A DNA stretch of 13,378 nt from Acidobacteriota bacterium (GCA_021841795.1 JAKCDN010000035.1:1-13378); one strand, 5' to 3'; numbered from the stretch's first letter, positions 1 through 7,608 are shown. Translations and numbers: made by a program. Notes: generated by a model from the sequence alone, not told the origin.

Positions 1-412
1 AATCGGCCTCGCGCCGGCTGGGGCGGTTTGTGACGGCAATGCGCGGATAGGGATTGCTGCCGAGAAAGCGCACAAAAGCCGGCGCGCGCAGATGCATTCT
101 TTCCAGAGCCTTTGCGCCGTAGATCGTTTCAAGGAGTGAGAACTGCGCCAGCAGCGACTCAAACTCCGATCCCGTCAGTTGCCAGCGAATCGTGCGTACC
201 AGCCCGGCAAGATGCAAGCGCCGTGGATGTTGCGCCGAGGGTTGCAGCAGGCGTTCGAGCCGCGCCCGCAGATTGGGTGTGCGCCCGATATAGGGCTCGG
301 CGCGCGCATCGGCGCCGTAAAGAGCAAAGACCGCCTGCGACTGCGGCAAACCAGCCAGAGCGGCGCTGGGATTCGCAGGATCAAAGGCGAGCGATGCGAG
401 AGCAGGCGGCAC
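1..412 (-). CDS. GIY-YIG domain protein, UvrC-like (3' end outside window)
   Basis: The 5' part of a minus-strand gene; 137 residues are visible and the frame is still open at the window edge. The GIY-YIG fold is visible near the N-terminus: ALY at residues 30-32, YIG at 41-43, then an Arg-rich helix (NLRARLERLL, 47-56). This is the nuclease module of UvrC and homing endonucleases. I recall similar stand-alone proteins annotated as 'excinuclease ABC subunit C' in Acidobacteria, but UvrC function cannot be claimed from this fragment. The start is GTG at 410-412: an in-frame TGA lies only three codons upstream, and AAGGTGA sits about 9 nt before the GTG. A TACAAT hexamer at 465-470 (minus strand) could be the -10 box, but no -35 is visible. 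It is divergent from the VirB10-like gene. Confidence 0.75.
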   Translation of the reverse strand, partial: MPPALASLAFDPANPSAALAGLPQSQAVFALYGADARAEPYIGRTPNLRARLERLLQPSAQHPRRLHLAGLVRTIRWQLTGSEFESLLAQFSLLETIYGAKALERMHLRAPAFVRFLGSNPYPRIAVTNRPSRREAD

Positions 413-624
413 AGTCTGAAATCACCTTGTATCGTGCATGAAGAAACCGGATGCACCCAGTGAGATTGTACGGTGGCAAGCAACCGGTCGCGGCGCAGGC
501 GGACAAAGGCGCGGACATGATTGCAGGTTCCTCGCATCCGGCTCGGGAGCCGGCAAACCGGCCACATCCCGCTCACCCTCCGCCCGGACCCTGCACAATA
601 GTAAGGGGAAAGGAAATCTCCGCC
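413..624. other. Divergent intergenic region, 212 bp, no gene
   Basis: No credible coding frame was found. A compact dyad at 538-553 (CCGGCT, loop CGGG, AGCCGG; 6-7 bp) lies between the two start sites. Weak -10-like hexamers are TACAAT (465-470, minus strand) and CACAAT (594-599, plus strand). Neither has a recognisable -35, so promoter positions are uncertain. The Shine-Dalgarno for the plus-strand gene (AAGGGGAAAGGA) is at the right end. Confidence 0.5.
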
Positions 625-1362
625 ATGTTCGTACCAGCAACCTCCGCTTTAATGATTGCCTCTTTGCTGATGGCTCAGAGCCCTGCGCCGGTTACACCCG
701 CGGGGCAGGAAGCGCAGGACACCGCGCATCCCGCCTCTTTGCGAACCGTCACCGTACCGGCGGGAACGGCGATTCCGCTCACGCTCATGAGCCCGATCAA
801 GAGCAAATCGACCAGGCCGGGCGATCAAGTGCGCGCTCAGGTGGCATTCCCGGTAACCGTCGGATCGCAGCTTGCAGTCCCGGCGGGAGCATTTGCCGAA
901 GGCGTCGTACAGAGGGTGAAAGCTCGCGCCCAGGCAAGCCAGGCGCCTTCTGTCCAGATTCATTTCACCCGGCTTGTCTTTGCTAACGGCTACGCGGTGG
1001 AGCTGGATGCCCAAAATCCTCAATCCTATCTGCTGCCTGACCACGACAACGGCTCCACATTGGAAGTTGCGGAATTATTGCCACTGCCGCTGCCGGGCGC
1101 GCACTTTGCCATGGGCGAGGGGCAGCAGACCACCATGCCTCCACTGCCGCAGGCCGGCCCATCCAAAGCTGTCGTCATCGGAGCGACTACGGGAGGCTTT
1201 GCGGCCTTCACCATCGGCATGCTGCTCTGGATGCATCACCGCGCAACCAGCTATGACTTCGTGGTCTTCGACGCGGGATGGCAGTTCAAGATGATACTCG
1301 GCCGCCCGCTGGTGCTCGATACGTCGCGCATTGCGGCAGTTTCAGCAACTCCAGGCGCGTAA
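625..1362 (+). CDS. VirB10/TrbI-like exported or membrane-anchored protein
   Basis: A 245-residue protein. The N-terminus (residues 5-18) is hydrophobic and followed by Ala/Ser/Pro, so it may be a signal peptide or anchor, though it lacks a strong positive n-region. Residues 44-98 hold the recognisable part: VPAGTAIPLTL, then a SKSTRPGD turn, a VAFPVTVG strand and VPAGAFAEG. This resembles the beta-rich VirB10/TrbI-like fold seen in stand-alone Acidobacterial proteins. A hydrophobic segment at about 182-202 is followed by MHHR and could be a membrane span. The C-terminal VVFDAGWQFKMIL resembles the end of the same family. The ATG at 625 is preceded by an AAAGGA-type ribosome site. The frame extends upstream to 451, but that part is Pro/Arg-rich and unlike the family. 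No type IV secretion genes are nearby, so a conjugation role is unlikely. The exact function is unknown. Confidence 0.7.
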   Translation: MFVPATSALMIASLLMAQSPAPVTPAGQEAQDTAHPASLRTVTVPAGTAIPLTLMSPIKSKSTRPGDQVRAQVAFPVTVGSQLAVPAGAFAEGVVQRVKARAQASQAPSVQIHFTRLVFANGYAVELDAQNPQSYLLPDHDNGSTLEVAELLPLPLPGAHFAMGEGQQTTMPPLPQAGPSKAVVIGATTGGFAAFTIGMLLWMHHRATSYDFVVFDAGWQFKMILGRPLVLDTSRIAAVSATPGA

Positions 1363-1577
1363 TCGCTCCGGTAATCGTTGCACTGACGATGCCTTTGCAG
1401 GACAATTGAACGCATCTCCGGGCTTTCCTCACCCGCGGCCGGGATGCTATGCTGCGAGCGCGGAGAAAAGCGATTTAGCAGATCAATATGCGTTGCGCGC
1501 CGCTGGCCCAGCTCGCTGGCCAGGGCCGGTCGCGCTCGGCAGGCATGGGATTGCAATCGGCAAGGGAGATTGAGCGT
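1363..1577. other. Intergenic region before xylB, 215 bp
   Basis: No gene is seen. A possible sigma70-like pair is TTGCAC (1378-1383) with GACAAT (1401-1406) at a 17-nt spacing; this is 7 of 12 consensus positions and therefore weak. No clear terminator hairpin follows the VirB10-like gene, so read-through into xylB is possible. Confidence 0.35.
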
Positions 1578-3053
1578 ATGTGGTTCCTGGGAATGGATGT
1601 CGGCACGGGTGGCACACGGGTCGTCGTGGTGAGTGCCGCCGGCAAACTGATGGGGTCGGCCTCGTGCGATCACGCGCCATTTCGGGCCGAGCATCCTGGC
1701 TGGGCAGAGCAGGACCCCGAGGACTGGTGGCGCGCCGCGCAGGCGGCAATCCGCGCAGCCCTTGCCGCAACGCCCGAGCCCCGCGAGCCTATTGCGGCCC
1801 TCGCGCTCACCGGGCAGATGCACGGCGCCGTGATGCTGGACGGCAATGGAGCAGTTCTACGGCCTGCGCTCATCTGGTGCGATACGCGCACGCAGCCGGA
1901 GTGCGACTGGCTTACGCAACAAATCGGCTGCGAGAAACTGATCGAGCTCACCTGCAATCCGGCCCTACCCAACTTCACCCTCACAAAATTGCTGTGGGTG
2001 AAGACGCACCAGCCGCAGATCTTCGCCCGGATCAGGCACGTGCTATGCCCGAAGGACTATGTGCGCTATCGGCTGACGGGCGAGTTCGCGATCGACGTGC
2101 AGGAGGCCAGCGGAACCTTGCTGCTCGACGTGGCGCACCGGCGCTGGTCGCGCCAGGTGGCTGAAACCGCCGGCATCGACATGAGTTGGCTGCCCAACGT
2201 TTACGAGTCGCCCGAGATCTGCGCGCGCATCAGCGAAACCGCCGCGGGCCTGACGGGGTTGGCCACCGGCACGCCGGTGGCCGCCGGCGCCGGCGACCAG
2301 GGCGCGGGTGCCGTGGGCATGGGCATCCTGCAGCCCGGCAGTGTCTCGGCAACCATCGGCACCTCAGGCGTGGTCTTTGCCGCCACGGCCGAGCCCACCA
2401 AGGATCCAAAAGGGCGTCTGCATACGTTTTGCCACGCCGTGCCGGGCCTCTGGCACGTGATGGGCGTAACCCAGGGCGCCGGATTGAGCCTGAACTGGCT
2501 GCGCAGCGCCTTCTTTGCCGGACAAAGCTACGACTCACTCAGCAGCGCCGCGGAAAAGATCCCGCCCGGCAGCGATGGATTGGAGTGGGCGCCGTATCTG
2601 CTCGGCGAGCGCACGCCCCATCTCGATCCAACGGTGCGCGCCGCTTTTGCCGGCATCGGCGTGCAGCACACCGCCGCGCATTTTGTGCGCGCCGTGTTGG
2701 AGGGTGTGGCGTACTCCCTCGAGGACACATTTACGCTGTTTGCCGAGTTAGGCATTCCCGTAACGGCCATACGCCTGGGCGGCGGCGGCGCGCGCGGCGC
2801 GTTGTGGCGCAGGATTCAAGCTGGCATCTACGGCAAAACCGCGGAAGTGCTTGTCGCTGAAGAAGGCGGAGCCTTCGGCTGCGCTCTGCTGGCCGGCGTC
2901 GGCGCGGGCCACTGGAAGAATCTCGACGAAGCCTGCGCCCACGCCATCGAAGTCGCCGAGCGCATACAGCCCGATGCGGCCGACATTATCGCCTACAAAG
3001 CAGGCTACGCGCGGTGGAGAAAACTCTATCCTGCGCTGCGCGGCCTGCGATAG
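1578..3053 (+). CDS. xylB: Xylulokinase (FGGY family)
   Basis: A 491-residue cytosolic kinase that phosphorylates D-xylulose with ATP to xylulose 5-phosphate, feeding the pentose phosphate pathway. The length is normal for XylB. The FGGY actin-like fold is complete: N-terminal phosphate loop MDVGTGGTR (6-14), the xylulokinase motif LTGQMHGAV (78-85), IWCDTRTQ (99-106), the catalytic-base Asp240 in GAGDQGAGAVG, the ATP-side GTSGVV (261-266), and the GGGGARGALWRRI stretch (401-413). The ATG at 1578 is preceded by AGGGAGA about 8 nt upstream and gives the family's N-terminus. The frame could extend to 1488, but that addition has no family likeness. No xylA, sugar transporter or regulator is adjacent. 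A closely related FGGY kinase (ribulokinase, glycerol kinase) is less likely because of the MHG motif. Confidence 0.93.
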   Translation: MWFLGMDVGTGGTRVVVVSAAGKLMGSASCDHAPFRAEHPGWAEQDPEDWWRAAQAAIRAALAATPEPREPIAALALTGQMHGAVMLDGNGAVLRPALIWCDTRTQPECDWLTQQIGCEKLIELTCNPALPNFTLTKLLWVKTHQPQIFARIRHVLCPKDYVRYRLTGEFAIDVQEASGTLLLDVAHRRWSRQVAETAGIDMSWLPNVYESPEICARISETAAGLTGLATGTPVAAGAGDQGAGAVGMGILQPGSVSATIGTSGVVFAATAEPTKDPKGRLHTFCHAVPGLWHVMGVTQGAGLSLNWLRSAFFAGQSYDSLSSAAEKIPPGSDGLEWAPYLLGERTPHLDPTVRAAFAGIGVQHTAAHFVRAVLEGVAYSLEDTFTLFAELGIPVTAIRLGGGGARGALWRRIQAGIYGKTAEVLVAEEGGAFGCALLAGVGAGHWKNLDEACAHAIEVAERIQPDAADIIAYKAGYARWRKLYPALRGLR

Positions 3054-3071
3054 CGCGCAGCCTTCGCGTCC

Positions 3072-3096
3072 GCCTGCGGCAATCGATGCCGCAGGC
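3072..3096. terminator. Hairpin between convergent genes, possible bidirectional terminator
   Basis: A perfect 10-bp stem (GCCTGCGGCA / TGCCGCAGGC) with loop ATCGA, 18 nt after the xylB stop and about 75 nt past the stop of the convergent ATPase gene. Neither strand has a U-tract after the stem, so it is not a textbook intrinsic terminator, but its position suits one for both genes. Confidence 0.5.
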
Positions 3097-3171
3097 TGAT
3101 GTCTGCTCCGTCGCCCGCAGAATCGACGCGTGCGCCAGGCAAGGATGCGCCAAGGACCGGGACGGAGAGAA

Positions 3172-3834
3172 CTACGAGACCGCGAAATCCGCAAAGGCGA
3201 ACCGGTCGCGGGTGACAATCTCTCCGCTCTGAAGCGGAAGCGGCGTCTGGAACATGGGTCCTGCGTAAACGCAGGTGTGGAACTCGCCGCGCTCGGCGCA
3301 GGGGTCAATGCCGTCCGGAAGCTCGCGCAACAAATCCTGGTCGAACTCCCGCCCGGCAAAGCTCGCCGGCAGCTTTTCCGTGTCAACGCAGGAGATACGC
3401 GCGCGCAAGCCGCCGGCGATCATCTCGCGGGCCAGGATATCGGTAGGAATCTTCCACAGCGGAAACAGCGGATCGAGTCCCGTGGGCGCCAGGTTGCGCT
3501 CGCGATAGGCGCGCACGTCCTCAAGAAATAAATCGCCAAAGGCAATGGCCTCGATGCCTTCTTTCACCGCGCGCCCGCAGGTCTCGGCCATGCGCTGCTC
3601 GTAAACCTCATTGGGACACGGCCACGGCAGCGGCACGATCCACAAGGGCAAGCCCGCCGCCGCGGCCTGCGCTTCAAGCACCGTGCGGCGTACGCCGTGC
3701 ATCGCCACGCGATCGAACTCGGCGTTGAGCGTGGTCACCAGGCCGCAGAGTTCGATCGCCGGATCGCGGCGCAGGACGTGGAGGGTCCATGCGCTGTCCT
3801 TGCCGCTGCTCCATGAAAGAAGAACGCGCTTCAT
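3172..3834 (-). CDS. Dph6/DUF71-family PP-loop ATP-binding protein
   Basis: A 220-residue protein of the adenine nucleotide alpha-hydrolase fold. The PP-loop SWSSGKDS is at residues 7-14, and the family's C-terminal signature ERGEFHT is at 181-187, with the conserved GDLFLEDVR region at 100-108. The archaeal and eukaryotic members (Dph6) amidate diphthine on elongation factor 2 using ATP and ammonia. Bacteria do not carry diphthamide, so the bacterial substrate is unknown, although adenylation of a carboxylate followed by amidation is a fair inference. The ATG at 3832-3834 puts the PP-loop at the very N-terminus, as in the family; no clear Shine-Dalgarno is visible. It stands alone: convergent with xylB and divergent from tRNA-Leu. 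A remote alternative is a tRNA-thiolation or other PP-loop enzyme, but the GEFHT motif favours DUF71. Confidence 0.85.
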   Translation of the reverse strand: MKRVLLSWSSGKDSAWTLHVLRRDPAIELCGLVTTLNAEFDRVAMHGVRRTVLEAQAAAAGLPLWIVPLPWPCPNEVYEQRMAETCGRAVKEGIEAIAFGDLFLEDVRAYRERNLAPTGLDPLFPLWKIPTDILAREMIAGGLRARISCVDTEKLPASFAGREFDQDLLRELPDGIDPCAERGEFHTCVYAGPMFQTPLPLQSGEIVTRDRFAFADFAVS

Positions 3835-3904
3835 ACAAGCAGGCTACCAGTCTTCCGCCGCATCTCCGCGTTGCATGCCTGCGCGGCCGGCGACGCCACG
3901 CGGA

Positions 3905-3932
3905 TTGCCACGCGCATCGATTTCCCAATAGA
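3905..3932 (+). promoter_or_regulatory. Possible promoter for tRNA-Leu
   Basis: TTGCCA (3905-3910) lies 16 nt before AATAGA (3927-3932), which would start transcription around 3940, about 20 nt ahead of the mature tRNA. The -10 matches only 3 of 6 consensus bases, so this is a weak call based mainly on position. Confidence 0.25.
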
Positions 3933-3960
3933 CTTGTGAAGTAACTCTGCCACGTCCTGT

Positions 3961-4045
3961 GCGGAAGTGGTGAAATGGCAAACACACCAGCCTTAGGAGC
4001 TGGCGCCCAAAAGGCTTGCGGGTTCAAGTCCCGCCTTCCGCACCA
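3961..4045 (+). tRNA. tRNA-Leu (anticodon UAG)
   Basis: A class II tRNA of 85 nt with CCA encoded (4043-4045). The acceptor stem GCGGAAG (3961-3967) pairs perfectly with CTTCCGC (4035-4041), and the discriminator is A4042. The anticodon stem CCAGC/GCTGG (3987-3991, 3999-4003) encloses loop CTTAGGA with anticodon TAG at 3994-3996, which reads CUN leucine codons. A variable arm follows (GCC, loop CAAAA, GGC). The T-arm stem GCGGG/CCCGC (4018-4022, 4030-4034) holds the TTCAAGT loop. Leu agrees with both the long variable arm and the A discriminator. No direct repeat of its 3' end was noticed in the window, so there is no sign it serves as an integration site here. Confidence 0.95.
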
Positions 4046-4105
4046 GAACCCGCTGCGACCCGCCATCCCATCCTGCGTTGCGCCATGGAGCCGGCGGCTC
4101 GATCC

Positions 4106-4936
4106 TCATCGCTGCGGAGCTGCGGCCGGTAAGCTTTGCCTGCGCAGCGCGGGAACGGCGCCTTGGTGTGCTCCGGGGCTGGCCCAGGCCTGGTAGCTCG
4201 CAAACAGGAACTGCGCGCCCAGAATCAGCAGCCACACCCAGAGAGCAAGGCGGAGCGGTCGGCGCGGAACATGCGCGCTCGCGAGCGTTCCAGCGATTGC
4301 GCCCGCGACCCCGCCGGCGATAAGGCGCAGCAGCAGATCGGGATTCGTGGCGTGTGCAAACCAGTGTGCGCCGCTGCCGATGAGCGAAACCAGAAAACCG
4401 AACACGATGTCAGTGCCGACCACCTGCGCCGGCTCGAGCGCTGAAAAGCTGAGCAGCGCGGCGCTGCCCAGTGCGCCTGCTCCCGCCGACGAAAAACCTA
4501 CCTCGACGCCCACGGGAAACATGAGCAGCGCCAGCCACGAGCTGCGATCGCGCGCGTTGGCATCCCGCCGCATCGGACGGAAGGAATAGATAATCTGCCA
4601 GCTTGCGGTGGCGACCAGGATCGCGCCCAGACCCGCGTTGAGAAGATTCGCCGATCCTGTGCTGACGAGATGGCGGAGAAAGAGCGAGCCCAGCAGCACG
4701 CCGGGCACGCCGCCGAGAAGCATGAAACCGAGCGTGCGCCAGGCAACATTGCGCGCAGCGATTTGGGCCGGCGCCAGGATGAGCTTCACCGCGGCGGAAA
4801 ACGTGAGCCCGATGCCGACAGCTACCGGCGCCGGCACGCCCAGAAACAGCACCAGCACGGGCACGGTGATGGTGCCGGCGCCGACGCCGGTCAGCGCAAT
4901 AAACAGCGCGATGAAGAATCCGATAAGGTAAGGCAT
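4106..4936 (-). CDS. TauE/SafE family membrane permease
   Basis: A 276-residue, strongly hydrophobic protein with roughly seven or eight membrane spans and the two half-repeats of the TauE/SafE (DUF81) family. The first half carries GVGAGTITVPVLVLFLGVP (17-35); the second carries GFSSAGAGALGSAALL (147-162). Family members move sulfite, sulfoacetate, taurine-derived or other sulfur-containing anions across the inner membrane, but many have unknown substrates. It is on the same strand as cysDNH and 219 bp downstream of cysH. I therefore infer a sulfur-anion role, either export of excess sulfite or uptake of sulfate; the sequence does not decide the direction. No other sulfate transporter is in the window. 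The start ATG at 4934-4936 has only a weak GGAAA upstream. The C-terminal tail (about 255-276) is soluble and Ala/Arg-rich. Confidence 0.82.
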   Translation of the reverse strand: MPYLIGFFIALFIALTGVGAGTITVPVLVLFLGVPAPVAVGIGLTFSAAVKLILAPAQIAARNVAWRTLGFMLLGGVPGVLLGSLFLRHLVSTGSANLLNAGLGAILVATASWQIIYSFRPMRRDANARDRSSWLALLMFPVGVEVGFSSAGAGALGSAALLSFSALEPAQVVGTDIVFGFLVSLIGSGAHWFAHATNPDLLLRLIAGGVAGAIAGTLASAHVPRRPLRLALWVWLLILGAQFLFASYQAWASPGAHQGAVPALRRQSLPAAAPQR

Positions 4937-5056
4937 TTGCTGATTTCCGTTTTCTGCGGCTCAACGTTCTCTGGCCGTTGTTAAAAGGCCCCATCAATCG
5001 CGCGGATACTAACCTGCGCAGCAGCAGAATCTAAAACCCGTTTTGTCTTGCGCCAT

Positions 5057-5091
5057 CCAGGGCGAGCCGCCGACAGGCTGCCCCGCCCTGG
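5057..5091 (-). terminator. Possible terminator or attenuating hairpin after cysH
   Basis: An 8-bp perfect stem (CCAGGGCG 5057-5064 / CGCCCTGG 5084-5091) with an inner AGCC/GGCT pairing (5065-5068 / 5076-5079). It lies about 65 nt past the cysH stop in the 219-bp gap before the TauE/SafE gene. Read on the minus strand, a GGGTTTT run follows only about 15-20 nt later rather than directly. It could end part of the cysDNH transcript. A second tiny dyad (AAAAC, CC, GTTTT; 5033-5044) lies beyond it. Confidence 0.35.
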
Positions 5092-5155
5092 ACTGGTTGC
5101 CAAGCGCGCCGGCCGAAGTTCTCGCCCGCCGGCGACGCCGCATACGCACTACTCG

Positions 5156-5848
5156 CTAGCTCGCGGCTTGAATGTGAATCCCGCACTCGACCTTGCGCCC
5201 CGCCCAGCGGCCGGAGCGCGGATCGTTCGGATCGAGCGGCAGAGTCGTGCAAGGCTGGCACCCGATCGATGTATAGCCGCGCTCGTAAAGCGGCAGTTTG
5301 GGAATCTGCAGTTGCTCGCACGCGTACCAGACGTCGCGCGTAGTCCATTCCGCAAGAGGCGCCAGCTTGAGCACCTGTTTGCCGCCGGGCAGGGTGAACA
5401 TGGCCTGCTCCGCCAGTTCAGTGCGGCTGCGCGCCTGCTCGCGGCGCAATCCGGTCAGCCACACGCGGTAACCGGCTACCGCCTTGAATAGCGGCTCTAC
5501 CTTGCGCAGACCGCAGCAGCGATCCGGAGCCGATTGATACAGCAATCCGTGCTCCGCCTCCTGTTCGTTCACGGTCTTTTCCGGCAACAGATTCACCAGG
5601 TTCAGATTCCACTCGCGCGCAATGCGGTCGCGGTAAGCATAGGTTTCGGCAAAGTGATATCCGGTATCGAGAAACAGCACCGGAATGCGCGGATCGAGCG
5701 CGATGGCGAGCCTGGCAAGCAGCACGTCCTCCGCCTGAAAGCTGCACGTCAGGCACACATCGCCCAGCCCCGTCACTTCGCGTTCAAGCCTGGCCCGCAC
5801 CGCATCAAGCTTCGCATTTACTTCCGCCGCAATCTCCTGAACACTCAT
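5156..5848 (-). CDS. cysH: Adenylylsulfate reductase, assimilatory, [4Fe-4S] type
   Basis: A 230-residue cytosolic enzyme that reduces an activated sulfate to sulfite, using thioredoxin or a similar donor. The PP-loop-fold nucleotide site is in the first half (SFQAEDVLL 36-44, LDTGYHF 60-66). It has both cysteine pairs of the iron-sulfur subgroup, Cys111-Cys112 (RCCGLRKVEPL) and Cys197-Cys200 (GCQPC), plus the catalytic Cys222 in KVECGIH. The four cluster cysteines are absent from the E. coli PAPS reductase, so APS rather than PAPS is the expected substrate. The start ATG overlaps the cysN stop by one base (TAATG at 5850-5846), a layout typical of translational coupling. It is the last gene of the tight cysDNH group. 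Some cluster-containing members accept both APS and PAPS, so strict APS preference is an inference. Confidence 0.93.
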   Translation of the reverse strand: MSVQEIAAEVNAKLDAVRARLEREVTGLGDVCLTCSFQAEDVLLARLAIALDPRIPVLFLDTGYHFAETYAYRDRIAREWNLNLVNLLPEKTVNEQEAEHGLLYQSAPDRCCGLRKVEPLFKAVAGYRVWLTGLRREQARSRTELAEQAMFTLPGGKQVLKLAPLAEWTTRDVWYACEQLQIPKLPLYERGYTSIGCQPCTTLPLDPNDPRSGRWAGRKVECGIHIQAAS

Positions 5849-7608
5849 TACAGATCCGCTCCTTCTGAAGAGATGAAAATGCCTGCACGCCTGAGCAACT
5901 GATGTATGGCTGTCACTGCATGCATCTGGTTCTGCGCGTCGAGCGTGATGTCGAATCCGCCCGCACTCGCCGTCAATGCGCCGTCTTCGCCCGTGCGCGC
6001 GATCAGCGCGATCAGCCCCGACTGAACCAGCGCGTCCGCAAGCGCATCGCGGAATTGCTGCTTCCCGGCCCGGTCCAGCTCATCGGCATCCACCAGGCTC
6101 GTCACTGCGCCCACGGCGAACAACGAGCGCTCCACGGCATCGATAAGCTCCGCGGGCCCGGTCAGCTCCAGCGCTCCGCCGCGATGGCCCCACCTGGCTT
6201 CGCGCTCGCCCGCGGTGACGCGTCCCCAGGCCCCGCTCTCGTCTTCGTCGCCCGCAACCGTCTGCCCCTGCGCCGCCGTCACCATGCCCGCGGCCACGGT
6301 TGCATTGGTCTCGGGATCGATCAGAATCAGCGCGCCCGTCGACCGGTTATCGCGGTAGAGATCGAGGGCAATGGGCTGCAGAAGATGCAGCGAAACTGCG
6401 CCGATATCGTTCATGCGCAACGTCGGCGCGGGCTCGTGCCTGAGCGCGCCCAGGTCCACACGATGCTCGACTGATGAGATGGAGGCTGGGACGGTATGGC
6501 TGGTGTGCTTCAGAAGGTAGCGCCGATTGGAGTCAAGCGGGCGTTGATCCATCCACACCAGCGAGGCCTTGATGTTGCGCGCCACCGCCGGTGCGTCTTC
6601 CCGATCCGCAATCAGGTCGCCGCGGCTGATATCGATCTCGCGGTCAAGCACCAGCGTGATCGAAAGCGGCGCAAAGGCCTCCTCCAGATCGCCGTCGAAG
6701 GTGACAATGCGCTCGACCTTCGCCTTGCGGCCCGAGGGGAAGGCCGTGACCGTTTCGCCCACGCGAATTGCGCCCGACGCAATCTGTCCGGCGAAGCCGC
6801 GAAAGGTATGGTCGGGCCGCAGCACCCTCTGCACCGGAAAACGGAACGAGGTGTTCTGCGTGCGATTGATTGCAGGCAGAGCCTCCAGCAGCTCCAGCAG
6901 CGCAGGTCCGTCGTACCACGGCATCGCGCCGGAAGTCTTCGCCGCGCGATGCACCACGTTGTCGCCCTTCAGGGCGCTGACGGGCACAAAGTGCGCTTCA
7001 ACGGCGGTGCCGGTGTCTTGGGCAATCTGCGCCAGAATCGCGCGAAACTCCGCTTCGATGGCGCGAAACACCGATTCCTCATAGGCGATCAGATCCATCT
7101 TGTTCACCGCCACCAGCACGTGGCGCACGCGCAGGAGAGAGGCAATGTAGGCATGACGCCGCGATTGAATCTGCACCCCTTTGCTTGCATCGATGAGCAC
7201 AATCGCGGCATCGGCCGTCGATGCGCCTGTGGCCATGTTGCGCGTGTACTGTTCGTGACCCGGCGTATCGGCGATGATGAACTTGCGCTTTGCCGTCGAA
7301 AAGTACCTGTAGGCCACATCGATCGTGATGCCCTGCTCCCGCTCGGCGCGCAGCCCGTCGGTAAGCAGCGCAAAATCGATCTGTCCGGGTGCCGTAGTGC
7401 CTTTGCCCTCGATCGAACGCACCTGATCGTCGTATACCGACTGCGTGTCATACAGCAGCCGGCCAATGAGCGTCGACTTGCCGTCGTCCACGCTTCCGGC
7501 CGTGGAAAAGCGCAGCAGATCCTTCTCGCGCTCCGCGGCCAGAAACTCTCCGATCTCGAATCCCTTGTCTTCCATCTCCGTCGCAATCTGCAATGTGACC
7601 TCCAGCAT
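5848..7608 (-). CDS. cysN: Sulfate adenylyltransferase subunit 1 (GTPase) with degenerate APS-kinase-like tail
   Basis: A 586-residue protein; the GTPase subunit of ATP sulfurylase couples GTP hydrolysis to APS formation by CysD. The EF-Tu-like G domain is complete: G1 GSVDDGKS (38-45), G2 around Thr95 (GITID), G3 DTPGH (114-118), G4 NKMD (169-172), SALKG (211-215). Beta-barrel domains 2 and 3 follow to about 445. Plain CysN is roughly 430-475 residues, so about 120 residues are extra. Residues 473-535 read like an APS kinase (WGHRGGALELTG, AVERSLFAVG, VDADEL, SGLIALIA), but the GxxxxGKS P-loop is gone and the DGDN motif has become DADE. I infer a non-catalytic CysC remnant. The ATG at 7606-7608 has AGGA 8 nt upstream; Met12 is a poorer alternative. 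A 132-bp gap separates it from cysD, and it overlaps cysH by one base. Confidence 0.92.
   Translation of the reverse strand: MLEVTLQIATEMEDKGFEIGEFLAAEREKDLLRFSTAGSVDDGKSTLIGRLLYDTQSVYDDQVRSIEGKGTTAPGQIDFALLTDGLRAEREQGITIDVAYRYFSTAKRKFIIADTPGHEQYTRNMATGASTADAAIVLIDASKGVQIQSRRHAYIASLLRVRHVLVAVNKMDLIAYEESVFRAIEAEFRAILAQIAQDTGTAVEAHFVPVSALKGDNVVHRAAKTSGAMPWYDGPALLELLEALPAINRTQNTSFRFPVQRVLRPDHTFRGFAGQIASGAIRVGETVTAFPSGRKAKVERIVTFDGDLEEAFAPLSITLVLDREIDISRGDLIADREDAPAVARNIKASLVWMDQRPLDSNRRYLLKHTSHTVPASISSVEHRVDLGALRHEPAPTLRMNDIGAVSLHLLQPIALDLYRDNRSTGALILIDPETNATVAAGMVTAAQGQTVAGDEDESGAWGRVTAGEREARWGHRGGALELTGPAELIDAVERSLFAVGAVTSLVDADELDRAGKQQFRDALADALVQSGLIALIARTGEDGALTASAGGFDITLDAQNQMHAVTAIHQLLRRAGIFISSEGADL

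Noticed and set aside
625..1362. Type IV secretion component (VirB10) role
   Set aside because: The protein is short, stands alone, and no other conjugation gene is present; only the fold resemblance is supported.
1488..1577. A 30-codon N-terminal extension of xylulokinase
   Set aside because: The ATG at 1578 has a good Shine-Dalgarno and gives the standard FGGY N-terminus; the extension is unlike the family.
3961..4045. tRNA-Leu as an integration site for a genomic island
   Set aside because: No direct repeat of the tRNA 3' end, integrase or composition break was noticed; the flanking genes are housekeeping types.
5848..6222. Bifunctional CysNC with an active APS kinase
   Set aside because: The extra domain has no GxxxxGKS loop and no DGDN motif and is too short, so kinase activity is not supported.
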